A DNA stretch of 64,000 nucleotides from an uncultured Bacteroidota bacterium (GTDB lineage: Bacteria; Bacteroidota; Bacteroidia; Flavobacteriales; Flavobacteriaceae), in assembly GCA_902512755.1 (NCBI GenBank), contig CABXKB010000002.1:1-64000 (forward strand), read 5' to 3'. The notes under the pieces are model-generated. The model was not told the origin of the DNA. It ran no database searches and saw only the letters and a list, made by a program, of their open reading frames with translations. The translations under genes were made by a program, and so were the position numbers. Shown piece after piece: positions 1 to 7,014 of the stretch. Position 1 is the stretch's first letter. Each line of letters begins with the position of its first letter.

Positions 1-785
1 ATAAGGTTAATCTTTCTAATGAGATGTGGTTTTCTTATCCTGGATACAATGAAATATTAACAGGTAGGGCAGATGATCAAAATATAATAAGCAATGATAA
101 AATTCCTAACCCTAACGAGACTATTTTAGAGCAATTTGCAAAAGCATATGATCCTTCTAAGGTCGCAGCTTTTGGAAGTTGGGATGTTTTTGACTATATC
201 GTTAACCAAGAAAGATCAGGTGTTTATACTAATTGCGGTTTTGAGCCTTCAACTGATTTACCTCTAAGTAGTGAAGAAATGTTACTTAATGAACTTCAAA
301 ATCAAATTCCTAGTCCCTGGGAAACTGTAAGGCTAGATGGTTTTACACACCAATATGCCAAAGCATATCTTCAAAAACATCAGCCAGATTTAATATATAT
401 ATCTTTTGGTGAAACTGATGATTTTGCTCATGATGGAGATTACGAGTCCTATTTGAAGTCAACAAAAAATACCGACAATCTGATTAAAGACCTGTGGGAG
501 TATACCCAAAATAGTGAGTATTATAAAGGAAAAACTACATTTATAATCACTACAGACCATGGGAGAGGATCAAAACCTATTGACAGTTGGAAAGGTCATG
601 GCATAGAAATAAAAGGATCAGATCAAACCTGGATTATAATATTTGGAAAAGGAGTTTCACCTAAAGGAGAAATGGATCAAAGTAACCAGTTATATAATAA
701 TCAAATTGCTCCTTTAATCCTTGAGCTTCTAGGCCTTCCTCATAAAGTCACAAAACACTATGGAGTTCCTATTAAAATTGAATAA
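1..785 (+). CDS. alkaline phosphatase superfamily protein, C-terminal part (5' end outside window)
   Basis: The reading frame is open to the left edge of the window, so the N-terminus is missing; the ATG at base 24 is internal (KVNLSNE precedes it in frame). Visible motifs are FSYPGYNEILTGRADD near the start, in the position where AlkP-superfamily enzymes carry the nucleophile segment, then ISFGETDDFAHDGDYESY and ITTDHGRGS followed by WKGHG. These match the metal-binding Asp/His clusters of the superfamily (type I phosphodiesterase/sulfatase fold). It probably hydrolyses a phosphate or sulfate ester outside the cytoplasm, but the substrate cannot be read and the signal peptide is not visible. 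It is followed by a strong terminator shared with the convergent gene. Confidence 0.75.
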   Translation, partial: KVNLSNEMWFSYPGYNEILTGRADDQNIISNDKIPNPNETILEQFAKAYDPSKVAAFGSWDVFDYIVNQERSGVYTNCGFEPSTDLPLSSEEMLLNELQNQIPSPWETVRLDGFTHQYAKAYLQKHQPDLIYISFGETDDFAHDGDYESYLKSTKNTDNLIKDLWEYTQNSEYYKGKTTFIITTDHGRGSKPIDSWKGHGIEIKGSDQTWIIIFGKGVSPKGEMDQSNQLYNNQIAPLILELLGLPHKVTKHYGVPIKIE

Positions 786-789
786 AATC

Positions 790-819
790 AAAAAACCCTC
801 CATAAGAGGAGGGTTTTTT
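790..819. terminator. bidirectional intrinsic terminator
   Basis: A perfect 12-bp stem AAAAAACCCTCC / GGAGGGTTTTTT encloses a 6-base loop between two convergent genes. The flanking A and T runs give a T-tract in both directions, so it can end transcription of both the phosphatase gene and the minus-strand gene that follows. Confidence 0.85.
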
Positions 820-838
820 GATTAAAGATTTTTAAAAA

Positions 839-1624
839 TTACCAAGCAAAATGAACTAATTCAGTATTTAATGATCCATGAATTTTTCTACTAGCCATTC
901 CGTATTTAACTGCCATTTCTTCTGCGAATGAAGGTTTCCATTCATTGTTTGATGCTTCAGGATTTGGAATCTCAAAAATGATATGAGTCACTGGTTTGTA
1001 CGCATTTTCAGAACGATCAACTATTTCATTTAACTCCCAATAAAGTCTTGACTTTGATTCTTTATGATAAGGTGCAAATAATTTTTTTTCAAAATCCACA
1101 TAATCATCATTGAGTTGCTCTATGCCTAGATAAGACGCTTTGACCCCAACTGATGGTGCAGCTCCTTCAGCTATAAATGCATCTAACCCTTTATTTGTAT
1201 AAGTTATAGATTTTTTACGATACTTATTGTCCATAGTTTCCTTAAAATACTTTTTAATAATGGACCTTTTAGTTTTGCCTTTATGAGCCATTTTAATCTC
1301 ATTTTCCCACCATTCTGAAGTCTTAGAAGTCATCTCTTTCATTTGCTCTTCGTTGGCAAAAACGTTAAGGATTAAGTAATCTGCCCAAGCGTTGTTATCA
1401 TTGCTTGCAGGATCCACTTTCCATACAAACCATCCAATTTGTTTACCTTCTTTTACATGTTTTTCTTTTACTGTTTTCCAAAATGCTTCGAATTTAATAT
1501 AGTCTTTCTCCATCCCTTCATTTAAGGTTATTTCTTCAACTTGTCTGTAGACAGTTGACAAATCTTGTGCAGTTGTAATTGTGAAAACTGAGAATAAAAG
1601 AATAGTTAATGTGATTTTTTTCAT
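839..1624 (-). CDS. secreted protein of unknown function, paralogue of the protein at 37467-38258
   Basis: A 261-aa protein with a Sec signal peptide (MKKITLTILLFSVFTITTAQ, cleavage expected before or after Q20). Its N-terminal half (VEEITLNEGMEKDYIKFEAF, then GWFVWKV and ADYLILNVF) and C-terminal half (GIEQLNDDYVDFEKKLFAPY, then LYWELNEIV and THIIFEIP) look like a duplicated alpha+beta unit. This pattern resembles dimeric ferredoxin-like (ABM/NIPSNAP-type) domains, though I do not recognise a named family. The protein aligns by eye with the product at 37467-38258, which has the same SGMENDYLKLE and DGKMIRWTMLKV blocks. No catalytic residues are evident. It is a single-gene unit ending at the bidirectional terminator. 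Periplasmic or extracellular location is inferred from the signal peptide. Confidence 0.7.
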   Translation of the reverse strand: MKKITLTILLFSVFTITTAQDLSTVYRQVEEITLNEGMEKDYIKFEAFWKTVKEKHVKEGKQIGWFVWKVDPASNDNNAWADYLILNVFANEEQMKEMTSKTSEWWENEIKMAHKGKTKRSIIKKYFKETMDNKYRKKSITYTNKGLDAFIAEGAAPSVGVKASYLGIEQLNDDYVDFEKKLFAPYHKESKSRLYWELNEIVDRSENAYKPVTHIIFEIPNPEASNNEWKPSFAEEMAVKYGMASRKIHGSLNTELVHFAW

Positions 1625-1663
1625 TTTAAATTAATTTATGATTATTTGACAATTATACTAAGA

Positions 1664-2260
1664 TTAATTAAAATAAGGATCATCACAATCAAAAAAGACT
1701 AAGTCTTTTCCATTAAATAAATCAGCTTCCTCTTTTTTGAAAACATTTAAATCGTATTCATCAGGTAGCGGAGTATTCATTATAGCTCTTTCCCCATTAA
1801 TATGAGCAGCATCTAGCACATCATGCCCTAGTTCATGCCACATTAGTATTAACTTTCTATTGAAAGAATATTCTGCCCAATAGTCCGCATTTATAGCTAT
1901 ATCTATTATGCCCTCTTTGCATGATCCATGAGCAATTCCTGCAGCATCATCTCTATTGCTATCTGAACTGGCAATAGTTAAGTCAGTAAATATATTTACC
2001 TCTTGATCTCCAAAGTCATATCCATATTGAGTTTCCCCAATAGTTTTAAAAGCTAGCCAGTAATCCTCTAAGTTTCTTATGTTGCCGTAGATTGGATCGG
2101 CTTTATATGCTTCGTCTCTAAGCTGAGATTCAGTTTTGATTATATTAGGAATAACTAACTCTGAAGTTGTATCGGATGTTTCATCACTAGAACATTTTGT
2201 TGAAATAATTGCTGTAATTATTCCAAATACAACCCCTATTTGTATTATTACTTTTTTCAT
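1664..2260 (-). CDS. putative zinc metallopeptidase-like exported protein (HELGHD)
   Basis: I place the start at the ATG giving MKKVIIQIGVVFGIITAIIS; an in-frame TTG 24 bases upstream would add residues before the signal peptide and is less likely. The hydrophobic N-terminus ends at a Cys (STKCSSDE) that may be lipidated, although Lys just before the Cys is unusual for a lipobox. The centre has MWHELGHDVLDAAH, an HExxH zincin motif with a further His six residues after it, followed by AIMNTP, which could be a Met-turn. The same HELGHD-x5-H arrangement occurs in the larger lipoprotein at 27339-28730. The fold suggests a zinc hydrolase, but no peptidase family can be assigned with confidence. 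Confidence 0.65.
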   Translation of the reverse strand: MKKVIIQIGVVFGIITAIISTKCSSDETSDTTSELVIPNIIKTESQLRDEAYKADPIYGNIRNLEDYWLAFKTIGETQYGYDFGDQEVNIFTDLTIASSDSNRDDAAGIAHGSCKEGIIDIAINADYWAEYSFNRKLILMWHELGHDVLDAAHINGERAIMNTPLPDEYDLNVFKKEEADLFNGKDLVFFDCDDPYFN

Positions 2261-2538
2261 TAAATATTGATTGCTTTCGGACAATAATTACACATGAATA
2301 AGTCTATAAAAATAAACAAAGAAAATGGTGAGGCATTAATAGCAATCATTTCATGTCCTAAAATTAAAAGATATTTGTTGAGTTTATGTAAAAATATTAA
2401 TTAAGAATTTTTATTAGAGATGGGAAATTTTTTAGAGTTTACATATGGATTGGTAATATGCAAGAATATTCGAAAGATTATTTAAAAAAAAAATCGTCCA
2501 ACCTCAATTTAATATTATTTTTTTTCTAGTTTAATATA
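2261..2538. other. AT-rich intergenic region, divergent promoters expected
   Basis: About 280 bases separate the minus-strand metallopeptidase gene from the plus-strand small lipoprotein gene. Both promoters should lie here, but I see no clear TAnnTTTG match, structured repeat or coding potential. Confidence 0.4.
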
Positions 2539-2778
2539 ATGAGATTTAGTTTTTTATTTTCGATTGTCCTAGTGTTTTCTTTTTTAAGCTGTGAAAAAGA
2601 AACAGAGTGCATCACTATACAAGATAAATATGGCGGAAATGGCGCTTTCTATTTTCAATGGGATAGAACAACACGAGGAAATACTAATATGCAAATCGGC
2701 ACTGGCTCCGTCAGCGAAAAGATTTATAATCAGTATGAAATTGGAGATGTTTATTGTATTGAAGAGTTAATGCTATAA
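2539..2778 (+). CDS. small lipoprotein, hypothetical
   Basis: A 79-aa protein with a lipoprotein signal: MRFSFLFSIVLVFSFLSC, where FLSC is the lipobox and Cys18 the expected lipidated residue. The mature part holds two further Cys (CITIQDKYGG near the N-terminus and GDVYCIEELML at the end) that could form a disulfide. The DKYxxxGxFYF and YNQYEIGDVYC blocks resemble small flavobacterial lipoproteins I recall but cannot name. It stands alone, with no operon partner. The lipobox and composition make it a likely real gene despite its size. Function is unknown. Confidence 0.6.
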   Translation: MRFSFLFSIVLVFSFLSCEKETECITIQDKYGGNGAFYFQWDRTTRGNTNMQIGTGSVSEKIYNQYEIGDVYCIEELML

Positions 2779-2863
2779 CATTTTAAAATATACTTGACGT
2801 TGCAATGATAATTTTTAGGTTTTTAGTCATTTTTAAATTCTATTTGATGACCCTAATAAGGCT

Positions 2864-3868
2864 TTAGGTTTTTACCTTCAAAATTAGTTTACCCATTTTA
2901 TTGCCGTTAAATAATTTTAAAAAAATAGATCTAAAATTATCTATTCCCTCGTAAATATCTTCATTTATTAATATTTTTCCATCTTCTATCCATCCAGAAA
3001 TTTCATCAATAGCTTTTTCGTATTTAGGAGCATAATCAAATACAACCATACCTTTTATTGACGCTCTATTTACTAATAATGATAAATAATTTTTAGGCCC
3101 TTTAATTGAATCTCTATTATTGTATTGAGAAATTGCACCACATAAGATTACCCTTGCATTTCTTCTTAAAAAAATTAAAGCTGCATCAAGTATTTCCCCA
3201 CCAACATTATCAAAATATACATCAATGCCATTTGGACATTTATTTTTTATTTCCTTTATGACATTTCCATTCTTATAATCTATAGAATCGTCAAAACCTA
3301 AATCATCTTTTATAAACTTACATTTTTTTTCTCCTCCAGCTATTCCGACAACTTTACATCCTTTTATTTTTGCGATTTGACCAACTAAACTTCCTACAGC
3401 TCCTGCAGCTCCAGACACAAGGACAACATCTCCTGCTTTAACTTTTGCTTCTTCTAAAATTCCAAAGTAAGCAGTCATGCCTGGCATTCCAAGCACACCT
3501 AAATATGTAGATAAATTAGATTTTGTAGGATCAACTCTGTATAAATTTTCACCATTAGAAATACAATGAGTTTGAACACCACCCCAGCCAGTAACATACT
3601 CACCTAAATTAAATTTATTTTTACCAGATTTCTTAATCACTTTTCCAACTGATCCAGCTCGCATTACATCACCTATTTCAATTGGCTTAATGTAAGACCT
3701 AGAATCATTCATCCATCCTCTCATAGCTGGATCCAAGGATATATATTGCTGCTCAATAAGTATTTCTCCTTCAACTAAATCCGGTAATTTTTCATCAATT
3801 AATTCCCAAGTATCTTCATCTGGTAGTCCAATAGGGCGTTTTTTTAATAGCAGTTTTCTGTTAATCAT
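2864..3868 (-). CDS. NADP-dependent MDR oxidoreductase (CurA / leukotriene B4 dehydrogenase type)
   Basis: A 334-aa zinc-independent medium-chain dehydrogenase/reductase. The N-terminal GroES-like half contains QQYISLDPAMRGWM, typical of the PtgR/CurA/YncB group. The Rossmann half contains GMPGMTAYFGI and the nucleotide-binding stretch VLVSGAAGAVGSLVGQIAK at about residues 148-166, followed by VGIAGGEKKC. Known members reduce alkenal or alkenone double bonds with NADPH. It starts inside the last codons of the upstream RetSat-like gene (4-base overlap), so the two are translationally coupled and probably act on related unsaturated or isoprenoid compounds. That substrate link is inference. Length is normal for the family and the protein is cytoplasmic. 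Confidence 0.85.
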   Translation of the reverse strand: MINRKLLLKKRPIGLPDEDTWELIDEKLPDLVEGEILIEQQYISLDPAMRGWMNDSRSYIKPIEIGDVMRAGSVGKVIKKSGKNKFNLGEYVTGWGGVQTHCISNGENLYRVDPTKSNLSTYLGVLGMPGMTAYFGILEEAKVKAGDVVLVSGAAGAVGSLVGQIAKIKGCKVVGIAGGEKKCKFIKDDLGFDDSIDYKNGNVIKEIKNKCPNGIDVYFDNVGGEILDAALIFLRRNARVILCGAISQYNNRDSIKGPKNYLSLLVNRASIKGMVVFDYAPKYEKAIDEISGWIEDGKILINEDIYEGIDNFRSIFLKLFNGNKMGKLILKVKT

Positions 3869-5454
3869 TGTTTAAATATTTTTTTAATGAAATTTATTCT
3901 AGTAATTGCACTAGCTGTTATTAAACCTGAAAATAATGCAGCTCCTACACCTGCTGTTACAATATCTTGACCTGTTAAGTATAAGCCTTTTATTTTTGTT
4001 TTAGGTCTTAAGAAATTTTGACGAAAGCGCTTAGGATTATGATCAATACCATAAAGTGCTCCTTGCTTGTAATTCGAAAAATGTTTTGCTGTAAGTGGAG
4101 TGGAAAATTCATAAAATTCAATTTTTCCTTTTAATTGAGGTAATTGATTGAATAAATGCTGAAAAAGTCGTTGAGCATATTCTTCCTTTTTGATTTCGTA
4201 TGTTTCACCACGTTTTTTCCAAGCTGTGCCTTCCCATTTAGCAAAAGCTTCAAAAGGAATCATTGTGATAATATCTATTGTGCTTTTCCCAGGGTAACGA
4301 TCATTCCAATCAGAAAATTTAGCGGCAGGAAAAGAAATATAGACCAGAGGGAATTCTTGTTTATTATCATTTAAAAATCGCTCTACACATTCATCATGGT
4401 CAAGATCCTCAGGGTAAATCCAAAAATTTGTTTTTGGAAGTTTTAGATCTTCGGGTGAACCATTTAGACCTATGTAAAGACATCCATAACCTACAGATGG
4501 ATTAACTTGCTTTAATTTGTCATTTAGTTTATGTGAATAAGCTACATCTAAGGGAATTAAGTTTTCAAATGTGTTGAAAACACCAGTGCCACTAATAATA
4601 GTATCTGAATATAACTTATTTCCATCGGCTAACTTGACACCTTTAGCTTTATTATTCTGTACAATGATTTTATCGACTTCGGCACGAACTAAAATAGTTC
4701 CACCTGCTTTTTCAATTACTTTTTCAATCGTATGTAAAATTTGAGAAGAGCCTTTTGCAGGAACACTTCCTCCTTGCATATAATGTTTTGCCACTGAGGC
4801 ATGCATGGCAAAGCTACTTTGTTTAGGGGGAAGACCATAATCGCCATATTGTCCACATAACACTTTTATAAGGGTTTCATCTTGAGTCAGTTCACTTAAA
4901 ACATCATAGGTAGTTCTATCTGAGTATTTCAAGTATTTTTTCCTCATAAAGCTTCCTATAATCGAACTACTAAACCCGGACAAAGCTTTGTCCATATAAA
5001 ATTTTAATGCTGATTTATTAGTTGAGAAAATTAAATTGATATATTTTTCAATTGCTTCTTTTTCATTTGGGAAATATTCAATCATTTTAGACTTAAAATT
5101 ATCTACCCCTTTAATGAAATCATATTGCTTGTTGCCAATAATAATTCGATCATATATATCTCCCATATCATCCCACTTCAATTGTTTATCTGAAACATAA
5201 TCAAACAATTTTCTCAATACACTATTAGGTCTTTGAACTTCTCCTATGTAATGAATACCAACATCCCATTCAAATCCTTTTCGTTTAAAAACATGCGTAA
5301 ATCCCCCTGCAGTATAATGCCTTTCTAACAATAACACTTTTTTCCCTGCCTTTGAAAGCAATGCACCTGAACAAAGACAGCCAATGCCTGTGCCAATTAA
5401 AATGGCATCATAAGTTTCAGCTAATTCGTGAGTTTTTTTATAAGATTGAATCAT
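3865..5454 (-). CDS. FAD-dependent oxidoreductase, all-trans-retinol 13,14-reductase-like / phytoene desaturase family
   Basis: A 529-aa flavoprotein. The N-terminal dinucleotide-binding fold reads AILIGTGIGCLCSGALLSKAG, then VLLLERHYTAGGFTHVFKRKGFEWDVGIHYIG, the signature of RetSat-type members of the CrtI/NAD(P)-binding Rossmann superfamily. The C-terminal FAD-binding motif is KGLYLTGQDIVTAGVGAALFSG. Family members saturate or desaturate conjugated polyenes such as retinol or carotenoids; the substrate here is unknown and there are no other carotenoid genes nearby. It is the first gene of a two-gene operon with the MDR reductase. Length and motifs are complete. Confidence 0.85.
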   Translation of the reverse strand: MIQSYKKTHELAETYDAILIGTGIGCLCSGALLSKAGKKVLLLERHYTAGGFTHVFKRKGFEWDVGIHYIGEVQRPNSVLRKLFDYVSDKQLKWDDMGDIYDRIIIGNKQYDFIKGVDNFKSKMIEYFPNEKEAIEKYINLIFSTNKSALKFYMDKALSGFSSSIIGSFMRKKYLKYSDRTTYDVLSELTQDETLIKVLCGQYGDYGLPPKQSSFAMHASVAKHYMQGGSVPAKGSSQILHTIEKVIEKAGGTILVRAEVDKIIVQNNKAKGVKLADGNKLYSDTIISGTGVFNTFENLIPLDVAYSHKLNDKLKQVNPSVGYGCLYIGLNGSPEDLKLPKTNFWIYPEDLDHDECVERFLNDNKQEFPLVYISFPAAKFSDWNDRYPGKSTIDIITMIPFEAFAKWEGTAWKKRGETYEIKKEEYAQRLFQHLFNQLPQLKGKIEFYEFSTPLTAKHFSNYKQGALYGIDHNPKRFRQNFLRPKTKIKGLYLTGQDIVTAGVGAALFSGLITASAITRINFIKKIFKQ

Positions 5455-5568
5455 TAAAATAGTTTTTCCATCATTACCCTAAATTAAAAAATCTTTTAAG
5501 GCTTTCAACTATATTATTTTTTAATTTTAGGTATAATTAGGTTAATTTATTTGAATATTATCTGAACT

Positions 5569-6966
5569 ATGAAAAGAGCCCCAAAAATCTTTTTTACGCT
5601 TCTCTTATTAATGCTTTTTGGATATTCTTGCTCTTCAGAAAAAGAATCAGATATAGAACTTTCAAATGAAGTTAATATAATAGATAAAGAGAATATCAAT
5701 CAAATTATCAATTCATTTGAAGATTATTATAATGACGATAGTCATTCATCTGATTACATATACGATCAAAATAAGCTTCATAGGTTTGACATTTATCTCA
5801 CACAACAAAATTTAAGTGACATTGATAGTAATCCAGCGGCTGAGGAATATGTTGAAGGATTTTTAGCATTTGAAGGTAAAGTTGTTAAAAATATAGGGGT
5901 TAGGTATAAAGGATCAATAGGCGCCTGGGTGGGTTGTCTTTCTGGTGAAGATTGGACAAATCCCTCTGGGTATAAAACATGCCCAAAGCTTTCCATTAAA
6001 ATAAAATTTAATTGGAAAGGAGATAAGAAGTTTTATGGTATGAAAAAGATTCAATTTCATTCTCATAACCTTGATCCTACAAAAATGCACGAGAGACTTG
6101 GTTATTATATGTTTAGGGAATTTGGCGTAATTGCTCCAAGATCAAATCATGCTTTAATCTATATTAATGGAAAATTTAATGGTGTTTTTGCAAATACAGA
6201 AAATATAGATGGCCCTTTTACAAATAAACATTTTGCAAAACCAAAAGGAAACTTATATAAAGAAGTTTGGCCTGTTAATAGCTCTGGTGGTTCTCAAAAT
6301 GAAAATTATTTTATTGATGGATTAAAAACAAATGAAGAAATTTCTGACGTATCTAAAATAAAATCTTTTTCAGATCAACTAAGTTTAATAAATAAATCCC
6401 AAGCTATTAGTATTGTGGATGATTGGATAGATGAAGATTTGTTTTTAAAGACAATTGTTGTAGATAGAAGAATCGCTAATGATGATGGTTTTTTACATTT
6501 TTATCATCAAGAAGGTCAGGATTATGAAAATCATAACTACTACTGGTATGAAGATCCACACGATGATAAACTTCAACTTATACCTTGGGATTTAGACAAT
6601 TCTTTCGAAAACATAATTCAAAATATAAATCCTGTAACTCCAATTAAAGATAAATGGTATGATACATCAAATCAATGCAATGGCTTTAGATATGGATCGT
6701 TTAATTTATTGCAAAGATCAGCTGCATGTGATAAAATAATTGGTTCATTTTCTGAGTCTAGGGATAAATTTGAAAGCTTAGACAATCTTTTTATAGGTGA
6801 ATTATATAATATGCCTATTATTAACTCACTTCTAGATAAATGGTCTTCTCAAATTCGAAGTGCAGTTGAGGAAGCTAATATTACTCATGGAGAGAAAGAA
6901 CCTAGTTTAGAAGAATGGAAAAAAAGTGTTGAATTTTTAAGATATTCGATAAATCAATCATTATGA
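5569..6966 (+). CDS. CotH-family lipoprotein (secreted kinase-like fold)
   Basis: A 465-aa lipoprotein with signal MKRAPKIFFTLLLLMLFGYSC (Cys21 lipidated). The CotH domain is recognisable from HRFDIYLTQQNL, VGVRYKG-type NIGVRYKGSIG, LSIKIKFNWKGDKKFYGMKK, NHALIYINGKFNGVFANTENIDG and LIPWDLDNSFE. The last has the DxD-type metal site of CotH kinases. Biochemically studied CotH proteins are atypical protein kinases acting on secreted proteins, but bacterial surface members are mostly uncharacterised. A Cys-containing loop (GAWVGCLSGEDW and YKTCPK) may form disulfides. It lies 48 bases upstream of the VPS10-like gene on the same strand, so co-transcription is possible. Confidence 0.8.
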   Translation: MKRAPKIFFTLLLLMLFGYSCSSEKESDIELSNEVNIIDKENINQIINSFEDYYNDDSHSSDYIYDQNKLHRFDIYLTQQNLSDIDSNPAAEEYVEGFLAFEGKVVKNIGVRYKGSIGAWVGCLSGEDWTNPSGYKTCPKLSIKIKFNWKGDKKFYGMKKIQFHSHNLDPTKMHERLGYYMFREFGVIAPRSNHALIYINGKFNGVFANTENIDGPFTNKHFAKPKGNLYKEVWPVNSSGGSQNENYFIDGLKTNEEISDVSKIKSFSDQLSLINKSQAISIVDDWIDEDLFLKTIVVDRRIANDDGFLHFYHQEGQDYENHNYYWYEDPHDDKLQLIPWDLDNSFENIIQNINPVTPIKDKWYDTSNQCNGFRYGSFNLLQRSAACDKIIGSFSESRDKFESLDNLFIGELYNMPIINSLLDKWSSQIRSAVEEANITHGEKEPSLEEWKKSVEFLRYSINQSL

Positions 6967-7014
6967 TTGATAACACCTAACCTTATTATTTTTAAATATT
7001 AAAGTTTAATTAAA